From Calditrichota bacterium (GTDB taxonomy: Bacteria; Calditrichota; Calditrichia; RBG-13-44-9; J075): a stretch of DNA of 10,193 nt. The position numbers and the translations under genes were made by a program. The stretch lies in contig RFIL01000434.1 in assembly GCA_003695285.1 (NCBI GenBank), positions 1 through 10,193 of the forward strand, given 5' to 3'. Shown in pieces: positions 1 to 6,463 of this stretch (positions within the stretch are counted from its first letter, which is position 1; each line of letters opens with the position of its first letter). Below the pieces are notes generated by a model. That model did not search any database, was not told the DNA's origin, and saw only the letters and a list, made by a program, of their open reading frames with translations.

Positions 1-1364
1 AGTACCTGAAACATAATTTTTTCATTCCCACTTTGGAGCGCCTCATTCACCACTTTTTGAAAATCGCTTAGATGGCTAACTTTTTTCCCATTCACATGAG
101 TAATGACACTACCAACCTCCAATCCTCCCATACCCGCCGGAGATGCGGGGTCCACCTGATATACATAAACTCCGGAAGTGCCTTCCGGAAAATTGTAGTC
201 GACACGCACATCATAGGTCACTTCTCGTACTTCGATCCCCAACTTTGACAATTGCAATTTAGGAGCCAGGTCAATTGCCGGGGGAGCAGACTTCAACTGC
301 ACTTCTTTGACCATCTTCTTCCCGGCCCGGTAAATGGTTAATTGGACCTTCGTTTCCGGATCAGTACGGGTGATCAACTCACGAAATTGATTTAACTCTT
401 CATCTTTGCGAATCCGTAAGGGTTGTTCGTTGAATGCCACAATTACATCCTGAATCTTAAGCCCCGCCTTCTGAGCCGGGGAATTGGGATACACCCGATC
501 CACAACCACGCCACCTTCCACCGGTAGCTTCCAGTATTCTTTTAAGGCTTCCGTCAATGCCTGCATCCCGATCCCCAACCACGCTTTCCCCTGATAGCGT
601 GTTTTTTGCAGCACCGGGGGATGTTCAATCAGTCTGGTGAACCATTCCGAGGGAGCAATCTCCAGGTATTCCTTCTGAAAATCTTCGAAATCCGAAGGAG
701 TCATAAAATCAAAAGAAATTTCAGTACGAAGCGTTATTCCGATCGCCTTTCCTTGTTCATCTATCACTAATCCCCCTGCGGACAGGGCCGGAACATAATT
801 GTTCACCACAAATTTTTTCCGAGGGTTGGGGATGATGGCATTTACCTGAAGCTGGGTAAACAAGGGTTGAAACTGATAGGATTCATTCAATAATTCCAGA
901 AGAAATATGGAATCTCCTACATTCACTTCATCGGTTGGAGAAAATTCCACAAAGGGAAGAGGCTCACTTAAATCATCGCTAATTTTTAAGAAAGCCACCT
1001 GGGAAAGATCATCTTTTCCGATAAACCGGGCTTTGTATTCCTTTTCCTTACCTATTTTAACCTTGAAATCCGTTGGTTCACCTGAGGAAAAGGAAGCACC
1101 TTCTCCGGAAATGATGTCCAGTGAAAGGGGATAGACATCGCTGTTGACCATTATCAACCCATCGGGACTGACAATAATACCAATCCGATATTGCTTAATT
1201 TTAATATAGGAACCAATCTGTGACTGGCTGGAGACATTTTTGTAATACTGTACCAGACAAATTTTTCCGGAATAATCCTCAAAAATATTTTGAGGGGTTT
1301 GCGCAGCAACCGGAAGAAAAATCAGCCCCAAAATCAGGGAGTAAAAAAATTTAAATTGCTTCAT
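1..1364 (-). CDS. Catalytically dead Deg/HtrA-like protein with two PDZ domains (3' end beyond window)
   Basis: Translating the minus strand from the ATG at 1362-1364 gives 454 uninterrupted codons to the window edge, so the C-terminus is missing. A signal peptide (residues 1-21, cleavage near AAQ) predicts export. Residues 30-245 align with the trypsin-like domain of the protease encoded just upstream, but all three catalytic positions are changed: TNHHV becomes VNSDV (His to Asp76), STDIAV becomes LSQVAF (Asp to Gln122), and GNSGG becomes LSAGG (Ser to Ala196). Flanking glycines and hydrophobic strands persist, so the fold is probably kept. PDZ1 spans about 262-350 (WLGIGM, then SPAQKAGLKIQDVI). 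PDZ2 starts near 374 (SPAGMGGLEVGSVI) and is nearly complete. A GAGGA ribosome binding site lies at 1369-1373. The gene follows the active protease by 21 nt, so the two are probably cotranscribed. It is likely a non-proteolytic chaperone, adaptor or regulator of its partner. It is not a pseudogene by reading frame, since no stop or frameshift is seen. Confidence 0.9.
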   Translation of the reverse strand, partial: MKQFKFFYSLILGLIFLPVAAQTPQNIFEDYSGKICLVQYYKNVSSQSQIGSYIKIKQYRIGIIVSPDGLIMVNSDVYPLSLDIISGEGASFSSGEPTDFKVKIGKEKEYKARFIGKDDLSQVAFLKISDDLSEPLPFVEFSPTDEVNVGDSIFLLELLNESYQFQPLFTQLQVNAIIPNPRKKFVVNNYVPALSAGGLVIDEQGKAIGITLRTEISFDFMTPSDFEDFQKEYLEIAPSEWFTRLIEHPPVLQKTRYQGKAWLGIGMQALTEALKEYWKLPVEGGVVVDRVYPNSPAQKAGLKIQDVIVAFNEQPLRIRKDEELNQFRELITRTDPETKVQLTIYRAGKKMVKEVQLKSAPPAIDLAPKLQLSKLGIEVREVTYDVRVDYNFPEGTSGVYVYQVDPASPAGMGGLEVGSVITHVNGKKVSHLSDFQKVVNEALQSGNEKIMFQV

Positions 1365-1385
1365 TGAATCCTCATCAAAAGATTG

Positions 1386-2723
1386 TCAGGGTGTTAGCTG
1401 AGGTTGAATTACGGCAAAATAGGGATATCCATAACGGATAAGTTCCAGAAATATCGCTTCTTTCCTATCGAGCAACTCATTATAAAGTTCTCGAAAAATT
1501 TTCAGATTTTTAACCGGCTGTCCATTAATTTTTCGAATCACATCTCCTTCCTGAAGCTGGGCTAACTCAGCGGCTCCCCCTGGTTTTACACTGGTGATAT
1601 ATACTCCTTCATAATCCGGTAACATTTGAGATTGATAAATCGACCAGGTTAACCCTTTCACCACAATCCCCCATGCTTTTACTTCAAATTCGGGTTCCTC
1701 GATAAAGGGCTCTTCGATGGTTTCGGTTTCAAAAACCATCTGTTTCCCATTTCTCCAGATGTGAAGAGTGATTCTTTCACCAATGGGTAAGCCGGCAATG
1801 GTTTTTCGAATCGCCGGTAAATCTTCTTCATATGATGCATGGATGGGGATGTTGTTAATTCTCTGCAGAACATCACCGGGCCGGATTCCGGCCTTACTGG
1901 CGGGTGAATTGGCTTCAACATGAGTAATTAAAACGCCCTGAAAATCCATTCGCCCCAGATACTCTCTGAAGTCTTTTAATTCACGTAGTTCCATTCCCAA
2001 CCAGGAGCGCTTGATGGTGCTTCCTTTTATGATTTTTTCAGCGACTTCCTTGGCCAGATTAATGGGAATGGCAAAGCCCAGATTTTCGGCCAGAAACACC
2101 GCCCGGGCATTGATTCCGATGACTTCCCCCTGCAAATTGATCAAAGGTCCGCCGCTGTTGCCAGGATTGATGGCGGCATCTGTTTGAATCCATAAATTAT
2201 AGGGTGAAAGCATACTCCCATTACTGGCAAAATATCTATCGATGGAACTGATCACCCCCATCGATATGGAACGGGACAATCCTAATGGACTCCCCATAGC
2301 CAGAACGATCTCACCCACAATTAAGCTATCAGAATTCCCCAGACGAGCATAGGGAACACTGGGTTCATCAAGGTCTTCCAGACTCAAACGGAGTACCGCA
2401 ATATCTGTGGAAGGATCACTACCTACTACTGTTGCGGTAATGCGTTTTTTATTGGAGAGCGTACACCACACTTTCTCAGCATCACCAGCAACGTGATGAT
2501 TGGTTAAGACATATCCGTCGGGAGAAAAAATAACTCCACTGCCGGTGACCAGAGCATGTTGCTTTTCTCCATAAGAATATACCTTTTTGATCGGTTCTAC
2601 ATGAACCAGAGCCGGAAGCACCTGATCTCGAGCAAAATAAATTTGTTTTTGAAGGGGGAGCAATTCATTCTGGGCAAATAAAGCCCCAGCGTAAAACAAA
2701 ACAATCCAGAGTGTTTTTTTCAT
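1386..2723 (-). CDS. Deg/HtrA-family periplasmic serine protease with two PDZ domains
   Basis: This is a 445-residue S1C (DegP/DegQ-type) protease for quality control of misfolded envelope proteins. A signal peptide (1-17, cleaved before QNE) sends it to the periplasm. The protease domain spans about 30-235 with an intact triad: His77 in TNHHV, Asp107 in STDIAV and Ser190 in GNSGGPL, the last preceded by the typical TDAAINP segment. PDZ1 spans about 241-335 (WLGMEL, then SPASKAGIRPGDVL) and PDZ2 about 350-435 (WGIVV, then GAAELAQLQEGDVI). The length is close to that of DegQ. The ATG at 2721-2723 opens directly into the signal peptide, although the upstream ribosome binding site is weak (AGGA about 11 nt away). 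The gene heads a two-gene unit with the triad-less paralogue. An AT-rich region with a possible promoter lies upstream. Family assignment is secure; the substrate and the choice between the DegP, DegQ and DegS names cannot be read from sequence. Confidence 0.95.
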   Translation of the reverse strand: MKKTLWIVLFYAGALFAQNELLPLQKQIYFARDQVLPALVHVEPIKKVYSYGEKQHALVTGSGVIFSPDGYVLTNHHVAGDAEKVWCTLSNKKRITATVVGSDPSTDIAVLRLSLEDLDEPSVPYARLGNSDSLIVGEIVLAMGSPLGLSRSISMGVISSIDRYFASNGSMLSPYNLWIQTDAAINPGNSGGPLINLQGEVIGINARAVFLAENLGFAIPINLAKEVAEKIIKGSTIKRSWLGMELRELKDFREYLGRMDFQGVLITHVEANSPASKAGIRPGDVLQRINNIPIHASYEEDLPAIRKTIAGLPIGERITLHIWRNGKQMVFETETIEEPFIEEPEFEVKAWGIVVKGLTWSIYQSQMLPDYEGVYITSVKPGGAAELAQLQEGDVIRKINGQPVKNLKIFRELYNELLDRKEAIFLELIRYGYPYFAVIQPQLTP

Positions 2724-2764
2724 AGAAATCGGAGTCCTATATTTTTGTCCTATAGCTTACCAAT

Positions 2765-2794
2765 ATAATATATTCTTCCAGGATTTACTATGAA
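2765..2794 (-). promoter_or_regulatory. Possible promoter of the Deg protease pair
   Basis: On the minus strand a TATTAT -10-like hexamer (2765-2770) and a TTCATA -35-like hexamer (2789-2794) are separated by 18 bp, about 40 nt upstream of the protease start. The 173-nt gap between the YceI-family gene and the protease must contain the protease promoter if the two are separate transcripts. The -35 match is poor and the region is AT-rich throughout, so this is only a candidate. Nothing else recognisable was seen in this gap. Confidence 0.25.
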
Positions 2795-2896
2795 TTTTGT
2801 GAATTGAAAAGGCGAAAAATGAGTTACGATGGCACGAAGTTAAAAGATAATCCGAAGCATTTTCAGGAGGACGGAAAGGTAGGAATGCAAAATATT

Positions 2897-3460
2897 TTAT
2901 TTTTCTTTAAGGTAAAAAACGGCTCTCACGGTTACCTCCGGATTCATGGAAACCACCAAATACCGGGGTTGTTGAATATTGAAATCCAGAATGTTTAATT
3001 TAAACAATGTCGATACTCGCAATCCATTTTCCCTTTTAACCACTGTAACGACTTGCTCAAAAGGTTTTTCAATCCCATGGATCTTCATTGTTCCCTTTAC
3101 CCGAACCTTATCCAGACCATTTGATGAAGATTTCCAATCGTTTATTCTGCCCCGAAATTCGGCAAAAGGGAATTTATCGGTTTCCAGATATTTTTCTCTC
3201 ATGTGTTTATTTCGCAACCCAATCCCGGTATCCAGGGAACCGAGATCGACCCTCACCAGAACCTCACCCCGGGTGGTATCATCATTGTTCCAGCGTACAT
3301 ACCCCGCAATACGGGAAGTTTCTCCACTAAGAGTTCCCAGAGTAATTTTGCCGAAAAAAATGGCTGTATTTGCCTTCGTTGTATCAATAACAAATTCTTT
3401 TGCCTCAACCAGGTTAAATCCTATCAATAGTAAAATGGATATTCTCAACAGGAAAGTCAT
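2897..3460 (-). CDS. YceI-family periplasmic lipid-binding-like protein
   Basis: The 187-residue product has a signal peptide (1-20, ending LVEA) and then a YceI-type domain, an exported lipocalin-like beta barrel that in characterised members binds polyisoprenoid-type lipids. The family signature is clear: LDTGIGLRNKHMREKYLET at 76-94, followed by KFPFAEF (96-102), matching the TG..LRN.HM......E..P...F core. A later KGTMKIHGIEKPFE stretch (122-135) matches the second conserved block, and the domain ends in alternating beta strands. The start is fixed by an AGGAGG ribosome binding site at 3466-3471, 5 nt from the ATG. The gene stands alone: the terminator of the ccm operon lies upstream and a gap of 173 nt lies downstream. 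Its physiological role here cannot be stated. YceI proteins are often linked to respiratory quinone or isoprenoid metabolism and to stress, which would suit the neighbouring cytochrome genes. Confidence 0.9.
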   Translation of the reverse strand: MTFLLRISILLLIGFNLVEAKEFVIDTTKANTAIFFGKITLGTLSGETSRIAGYVRWNNDDTTRGEVLVRVDLGSLDTGIGLRNKHMREKYLETDKFPFAEFRGRINDWKSSSNGLDKVRVKGTMKIHGIEKPFEQVVTVVKRENGLRVSTLFKLNILDFNIQQPRYLVVSMNPEVTVRAVFYLKEK

Positions 3461-3506
3461 ACCATCCTCCTGGTGCTTAATTTAATTCGGATGAATTTTT
3501 TTTATG

Positions 3507-3535
3507 AATTTAGGGCAAGAAGTGGCTCGTGACAA
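3507..3535 (-). promoter_or_regulatory. Probable sigma-70 promoter of the YceI-family gene
   Basis: On the minus strand TTGTCA (3530-3535, five of six consensus bases) is followed after exactly 17 bp by TAAATT (3507-3512, four of six). It lies just beyond the ccm-operon terminator and about 46 nt upstream of the YceI-family ATG. Position, spacing and the preceding terminator all agree with independent transcription of this gene. Confidence 0.5.
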
Positions 3536-3587
3536 GTTGGTAAAATTACATTTTTTCAAAATCCCCTCACCCCACACAGCTAAATGA

Positions 3588-3614
3588 AAAGCCCTCCACC
3601 ATCGGGAGGGCTTT
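3588..3614 (-). terminator. Rho-independent terminator of the ccm operon
   Basis: A perfect 10-bp inverted repeat (AAAGCCCTCC at 3588-3597, GGAGGGCTTT at 3605-3614) encloses a 7-nt loop. On the minus strand the G+C-rich stem runs into a TTTTCATTTA tail. It sits about 50 nt past the stop of the DUF3347 lipoprotein gene, the last gene of the long operon. The plus strand has a weaker T-run, so read-through protection in that direction is possible but unnecessary, as no plus-strand gene is seen. Confidence 0.9.
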
Positions 3615-3666
3615 CTCATCTCCAATGAGCTTTTCACTCATTTAACCATGTGTCTGAAAAAAATAA

Positions 3667-4212
3667 TTATTTTGCTGCCAGCGTTTCTTTAACGGTTCCG
3701 CAATGATACATCATCCCTTCTCCGAAATAGGGATTGAAAATTTCTTTTTGGTCGCTCAACCAATCCCCACCCTGGTTATCCAGAGCCATGGGGCAATGCT
3801 GTACATAAACGGTGGTGGAAACAGCATTCAGTTGTTTGGCACTGTTTATCAAACCATCCGATATTTTCTGAAATGCCGCCCGTTGAGCATTTAAATCAGC
3901 AGCCGCTACTAATTCATCAGCAGCAGCCACGAGCGTGGCAGAAATATTCTTCCAGAGAGACTGAGCTTCTGTACTCAGAGAAGCTGATGAAACGGATGCG
4001 ACAGCATCTTTAAGAGCCTTTGCCTTATTGGCAGCCAGAGTTGCATCGGAAGCAACGAGGGCATCTTTTAATTCAAAATAGCTCTTCAAGACCGTTGAAA
4101 ATTGCTGTTGAAATTCATTTGATTTAGCAACAGATTTTTCACCGGCATTACCTCCACAGGCTAACAAAGCCATAGAGAATATTAATAAAACAACAACAAA
4201 CAACTTCTTCAT
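3667..4212 (-). CDS. DUF3347 lipoprotein, probable periplasmic metal (copper)-binding protein
   Basis: The 181-residue product begins with a lipoprotein signal peptide ending in LLAC (lipobox, Cys19), so the mature protein should be lipid-anchored in the envelope. The rest matches DUF3347, a domain found alone and at the C-terminus of some CusB-like efflux adaptors. A helical part contains YFELKDALVASD (45-56) and QRAAFQKISDGL (110-121). It is followed by the conserved metal-type motif HCPMA (139-143), W151, and NPYFGEGMM plus HCG (160-172). The Cys140, Met142, Met167, Met168, His170 and Cys171 side chains would suit soft-metal binding. A GGAGGT site 5 nt upstream supports the ATG at 4210-4212. 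It is the last gene of the operon, 51 nt after the zinc-ribbon/CcmH-like gene and just before the terminator. Copper binding is inferred from the family context, not shown. Confidence 0.85.
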   Translation of the reverse strand: MKKLFVVVLLIFSMALLACGGNAGEKSVAKSNEFQQQFSTVLKSYFELKDALVASDATLAANKAKALKDAVASVSSASLSTEAQSLWKNISATLVAAADELVAAADLNAQRAAFQKISDGLINSAKQLNAVSTTVYVQHCPMALDNQGGDWLSDQKEIFNPYFGEGMMYHCGTVKETLAAK

Positions 4213-4263
4213 AACTACCTCCAGTTTAGTTTAAGGGTTTAAATAAATACGTCAACCATCTGC

Positions 4264-4872
4264 TTAAGGAAAATTCACATTTGTTTTTAAGTGACCATAA
4301 ACTTCATTAACCATGGCTATCACCTGTTTTTTGTCTTTACCTTGCTGTAACAATTCCCTGATCATCTGACGTTCTTTTTGAGCGGTTGGGCAAAGGCATT
4401 TCTCCAATGATTCTTCCCCACAACTTCCACAAGCACAGGAAAATTGGGAGGCAATATCGACAACATTATTTTCTAATGCAACATTAGATGTGGGTTGCTC
4501 ATACATTATCTTCCCACTGCTAGTTCTCGCACCCCGGTTCGATGTAAAATAAACGGCAACCGCTCCGATTAAAATTAAACCTGCCAGAATGATGGGAAAA
4601 GAAAGCGGACTTTGTTCCTTGCGCGAGGAGACTGGAGCACGGGCTTTAGCTTTGCCTTTGCCGGGTTTATGGGAAGAATGCTTCTTGCTCTTTTTTGCTC
4701 CAGGTGTTAAGGGTTTACCGCAGGAGACACAGAAACGGGCATCCGCTTCATTTTCATAGTGACAGTTCGGACATAAATTTTCATTAACAATATTTTTACT
4801 TCCACAATGAGGACAAAACCGGGCATCCACATCAATTTTATTCCCACATGTTCCACACACATGTTTACTCAT
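4264..4872 (-). CDS. Double zinc-ribbon, TM-anchored protein with periplasmic CcmH-like domain
   Basis: The 202-residue product has three parts. Residues 6-51 form two zinc ribbons (C6/C9 with C20/C23, C34/C37 with C48/C51). A Lys-rich, positively charged linker (58-84) precedes one membrane helix (about 89-109), which by the positive-inside rule puts the ribbons in the cytoplasm. The outer C-terminal part (about 138-194) resembles CcmH/NrfF: FSCACGSCG, then CLC (159-161), a helical pair with IRELLQQG (171-178), and a terminal VYG as in the RFG of the operon's other CcmH. It contains five cysteines (146, 148, 151, 159, 161), including a CGSC pair that could act as a thiol redox site. A GGGAGA site precedes the ATG at 4870-4872. 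The gene lies 24 nt after the YHS gene. The zinc ribbon and TM calls are firm. The CcmH-like call rests on motif alignment and context. Confidence 0.8.
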   Translation of the reverse strand: MSKHVCGTCGNKIDVDARFCPHCGSKNIVNENLCPNCHYENEADARFCVSCGKPLTPGAKKSKKHSSHKPGKGKAKARAPVSSRKEQSPLSFPIILAGLILIGAVAVYFTSNRGARTSSGKIMYEQPTSNVALENNVVDIASQFSCACGSCGEESLEKCLCPTAQKERQMIRELLQQGKDKKQVIAMVNEVYGHLKTNVNFP

Positions 4873-4896
4873 CTCATTCTCCCTATCATTTATTCC

Positions 4897-5073
4897 TCAG
4901 GAATTTTCTTCACCGGCTCCTTCTTCATTTTTTTTAAGATATTGTTCCGGATTTTTCTCAAACTCTTCTTTACAATGTTTACTGCAAAAATAATACTCTT
5001 TGCCCTTATAATTGGTTTTGGCGGGTGGAGAAGCTTTATCCACCATCATGCCGCAAACTAAATCCTTTACCAT
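4897..5073 (-). CDS. Small YHS-domain protein (second of a tandem pair)
   Basis: The 58-residue product is almost entirely one YHS domain, a short metal-binding module found in copper-transporting ATPases and metal-handling proteins. It shows DLVCGMMVD (4-12), then YKGKEYYFCSKHC (22-34) and F39 with the NPEQY end. Probable metal ligands are Cys7, Cys30 and Cys34. I chose the ATG at 5071-5073 because GGGAGGTGA lies just upstream; a longer frame reaching 5211 is only an overlap with the preceding YHS gene. There is no signal peptide, so it is probably cytoplasmic. The tail is acidic (KNEEGAGEEN). Four nucleotides separate it from the stop of the first YHS gene, implying translational coupling. 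Confidence 0.9.
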   Translation of the reverse strand: MVKDLVCGMMVDKASPPAKTNYKGKEYYFCSKHCKEEFEKNPEQYLKKNEEGAGEENS

Positions 5074-5077
5074 AAAA

Positions 5078-5086
5078 TCACCTCCC
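5078..5086 (-). promoter_or_regulatory. Ribosome binding site of the second YHS gene, overlapping the first gene's stop
   Basis: GGGAGGTGA on the minus strand serves as the Shine-Dalgarno sequence for the ATG at 5071-5073. Its last three bases (5078-5080) are the TGA stop of the upstream YHS gene. This decides the short start of the downstream gene and suggests coupled translation. Confidence 0.8.
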
Positions 5087-5251
5087 TTTATTTTTTTGTT
5101 TCTTCCTGGCATATTTCCGGGGTTGAGTTTCAAATTCTTTCTGGCATTGAGGACAACATAAAAGATAATCTTCACCCTCAAAATGAATGACGATGTGAGC
5201 TTTATTGACATTTATCCGTTTTCCACAGACGGGATCAATATTCTTATTCAT
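5078..5251 (-). CDS. Small YHS-domain protein (first of a tandem pair)
   Basis: This 57-residue gene runs from the ATG at 5249-5251 to the TGA at 5078-5080. It reads as a YHS domain: DPVCGKRINV (6-15), FEGEDYLLCCPQCQKEF (24-40) and P45 with Y48. Cys9, Cys32, Cys33 and Cys36 are the possible metal ligands. It therefore has a CCPQC cluster in place of the FCSKHC of its neighbour, and Lys where the usual CGM methionine sits. A basic tail (ARKKQKNKGR) follows. AGGAAGGAG lies 8 nt upstream of the ATG. It is 39 nt after the anchored beta-domain protein. There is no signal peptide or TM segment. It probably arose by duplication of the adjacent YHS gene and diverged. The exact metal and partner are unknown. 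Confidence 0.85.
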   Translation of the reverse strand: MNKNIDPVCGKRINVNKAHIVIHFEGEDYLLCCPQCQKEFETQPRKYARKKQKNKGR

Positions 5252-5290
5252 GGTCTAACTCCTTCCTGGTTATCTGCTTCAGTTCAAATA

Positions 5291-6448
5291 TTATACATGT
5301 TCCTTTGAGCTTATCTGTGATTTTAAATTCAAAAGAGATTTTAATTCATTCCTTCGTAACCGATATTCACTCTCTTCCAGCTCTCCGGCCTCATGAGCAA
5401 CATCCAACTTTGCAATTTCTTCTAAAAGTTGTTCTCGCTCTTTGGATATTAATTCTCCGGATAGACTTGTTTCTTGAGCGGGATTCGGAGTGCCGAGTTT
5501 TCTCCGTCGAAAATAAAGAAAAGCAATGGCGCTACCTGTGAAGATTATGCCTGCGAATAAGAACCAGTAACGCAATTGCACCGGTGCCCCAGGCAGTCCT
5601 TCAACAACGAATGAAATTTCTTCTGACGGAGCGATGTCAACTTTTGTGTACCGCAAAAACTGGGTGCCTTCCAGAGCGGTTTTTTGGAAGCCATCCCCCA
5701 CAATAGATAGTTGATTGGAAATCGGGATCACATCAAACACACGGGTGAACAAAGGAGCCTCTTTAGACAGGGTCAGGGTTTTATCCGGGGCTTTTAATTG
5801 ATAGGAAAAGGCTATTTCCTTCCTTCCCGGAAGCATCTCCATTGTATCATAAAATCCGTTTTCCACAGTCTCTATACAACAGCTCATTAATCCCTTCTGA
5901 AGAGCAATTTGAGAGGCATTTTCCGGAATCGGGAAAAACAGAGTTCTTAATTTTTTGCCAGAATTTCCAGGTGACCCCACAAACGTTCGGTCACCCCGAT
6001 TTTCGACAACATAAATTTCTTGAATTTCGAGTGAACCCTCTCCTGCTTTGAGTAACATATGATGATAGGCAATATCCAAAGACGAATCACTCTGGGTGGG
6101 TTCGTAAATAACAATTTTACTGGTTGATTCTTGCTGTTGCGTTTCGAATTGGACTGCCGTGCCTTCATACTTCACGCCTTGATAATAAACAACCGGTACA
6201 TAGATGGCTTCTTCTGTATCGGGTACATCATTAAAAACAAAGGAGCCATCGGAGGAAAGCGTTGTTTGCATATTAAAGCTATCATCCACCCCAGAACGGG
6301 TATATTTTTTTAATTCTATAATTAAGTTATCCGGTACAGTGGCCCCTTTCGTTCCATTGGAAATCGTCCCGGTAATGGTTCCGGCAAAAATTGAAGCAAC
6401 CAGGATAGGTAGAAGCAACAACAGATAAAAGTGTGTTCTGGTTTCCAT
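5291..6448 (-). CDS. Exported, C-terminally anchored beta-domain protein with a CcmI-like cytoplasmic tail
   Basis: The 385-residue product is of a type I do not recognise by name. It has a signal peptide (1-22, ending FAG), then a beta-rich region (about 23-115) that opens GTITGTISNGTKG and resembles carboxypeptidase-regulatory/CnaB-like Ig folds. A second beta-rich region follows (about 120-285) with vicinal cysteines Cys190-Cys191. One membrane helix (about 293-313) is followed by RRRK, placing the last 70 residues in the cytoplasm. That tail (about 334-378) is a charged helical hairpin with LLEEIAKLD, GELEESEY and RRNELKSLL, the same pattern as in the CcmI-like protein encoded just upstream. 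GGAGA lies 8-9 nt before the ATG at 6446-6448. It is 15 nt from the CcmI-like gene, so it is firmly in the ccm operon. A role as a scaffold or apocytochrome-binding subunit of the maturation complex is inference. Confidence 0.75.
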   Translation of the reverse strand: METRTHFYLLLLLPILVASIFAGTITGTISNGTKGATVPDNLIIELKKYTRSGVDDSFNMQTTLSSDGSFVFNDVPDTEEAIYVPVVYYQGVKYEGTAVQFETQQQESTSKIVIYEPTQSDSSLDIAYHHMLLKAGEGSLEIQEIYVVENRGDRTFVGSPGNSGKKLRTLFFPIPENASQIALQKGLMSCCIETVENGFYDTMEMLPGRKEIAFSYQLKAPDKTLTLSKEAPLFTRVFDVIPISNQLSIVGDGFQKTALEGTQFLRYTKVDIAPSEEISFVVEGLPGAPVQLRYWFLFAGIIFTGSAIAFLYFRRRKLGTPNPAQETSLSGELISKEREQLLEEIAKLDVAHEAGELEESEYRLRRNELKSLLNLKSQISSKEHV

Positions 6449-6463
6449 GATGATTCTCCAATC

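Noticed and set aside
907..1134. Plus-strand open frame of 75 codons
   Set aside because: It lies wholly antisense to the well-supported dead Deg paralogue, has no ribosome binding site and shows no recognisable domain.
2845..2890. Possible hairpin (GCATT with AATGC) after the YceI-family gene as a terminator
   Set aside because: The stem is five A+T-rich base pairs around a long loop with no T-run at the expected place.
2804..2998. Plus-strand open frame of 64 codons reaching into the YceI-family gene
   Set aside because: It has a non-ATG start, overlaps the YceI-family gene antisense and has low-complexity content. There is no family signal.
2979..3485. Plus-strand open frame of 168 codons
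   Set aside because: It is the mirror of the YceI-family gene, which has a signal peptide, family motif and ribosome binding site on the minus strand.
4228..4255. TTGACG, 16 bp, TAAACT promoter-like pair upstream of the DUF3347 lipoprotein
   Set aside because: Transcription would start almost on the ribosome binding site, leaving no usable leader, and the -10 match is poor. Cotranscription from upstream is simpler.
4759..4773. CPNCH (residues 34-38) in the zinc-ribbon protein as a c-type haem-binding CXXCH motif
   Set aside because: It fits as the first half of a zinc ribbon completed by CVSCG eleven residues later, and the segment lies on the predicted cytoplasmic side, where haem is not attached.
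5074..5211. N-terminal extension of the second YHS protein to a start at 5211
   Set aside because: The added 46 residues are the overlapping first YHS gene read in the wrong frame, and a strong ribosome binding site supports the start at 5073.
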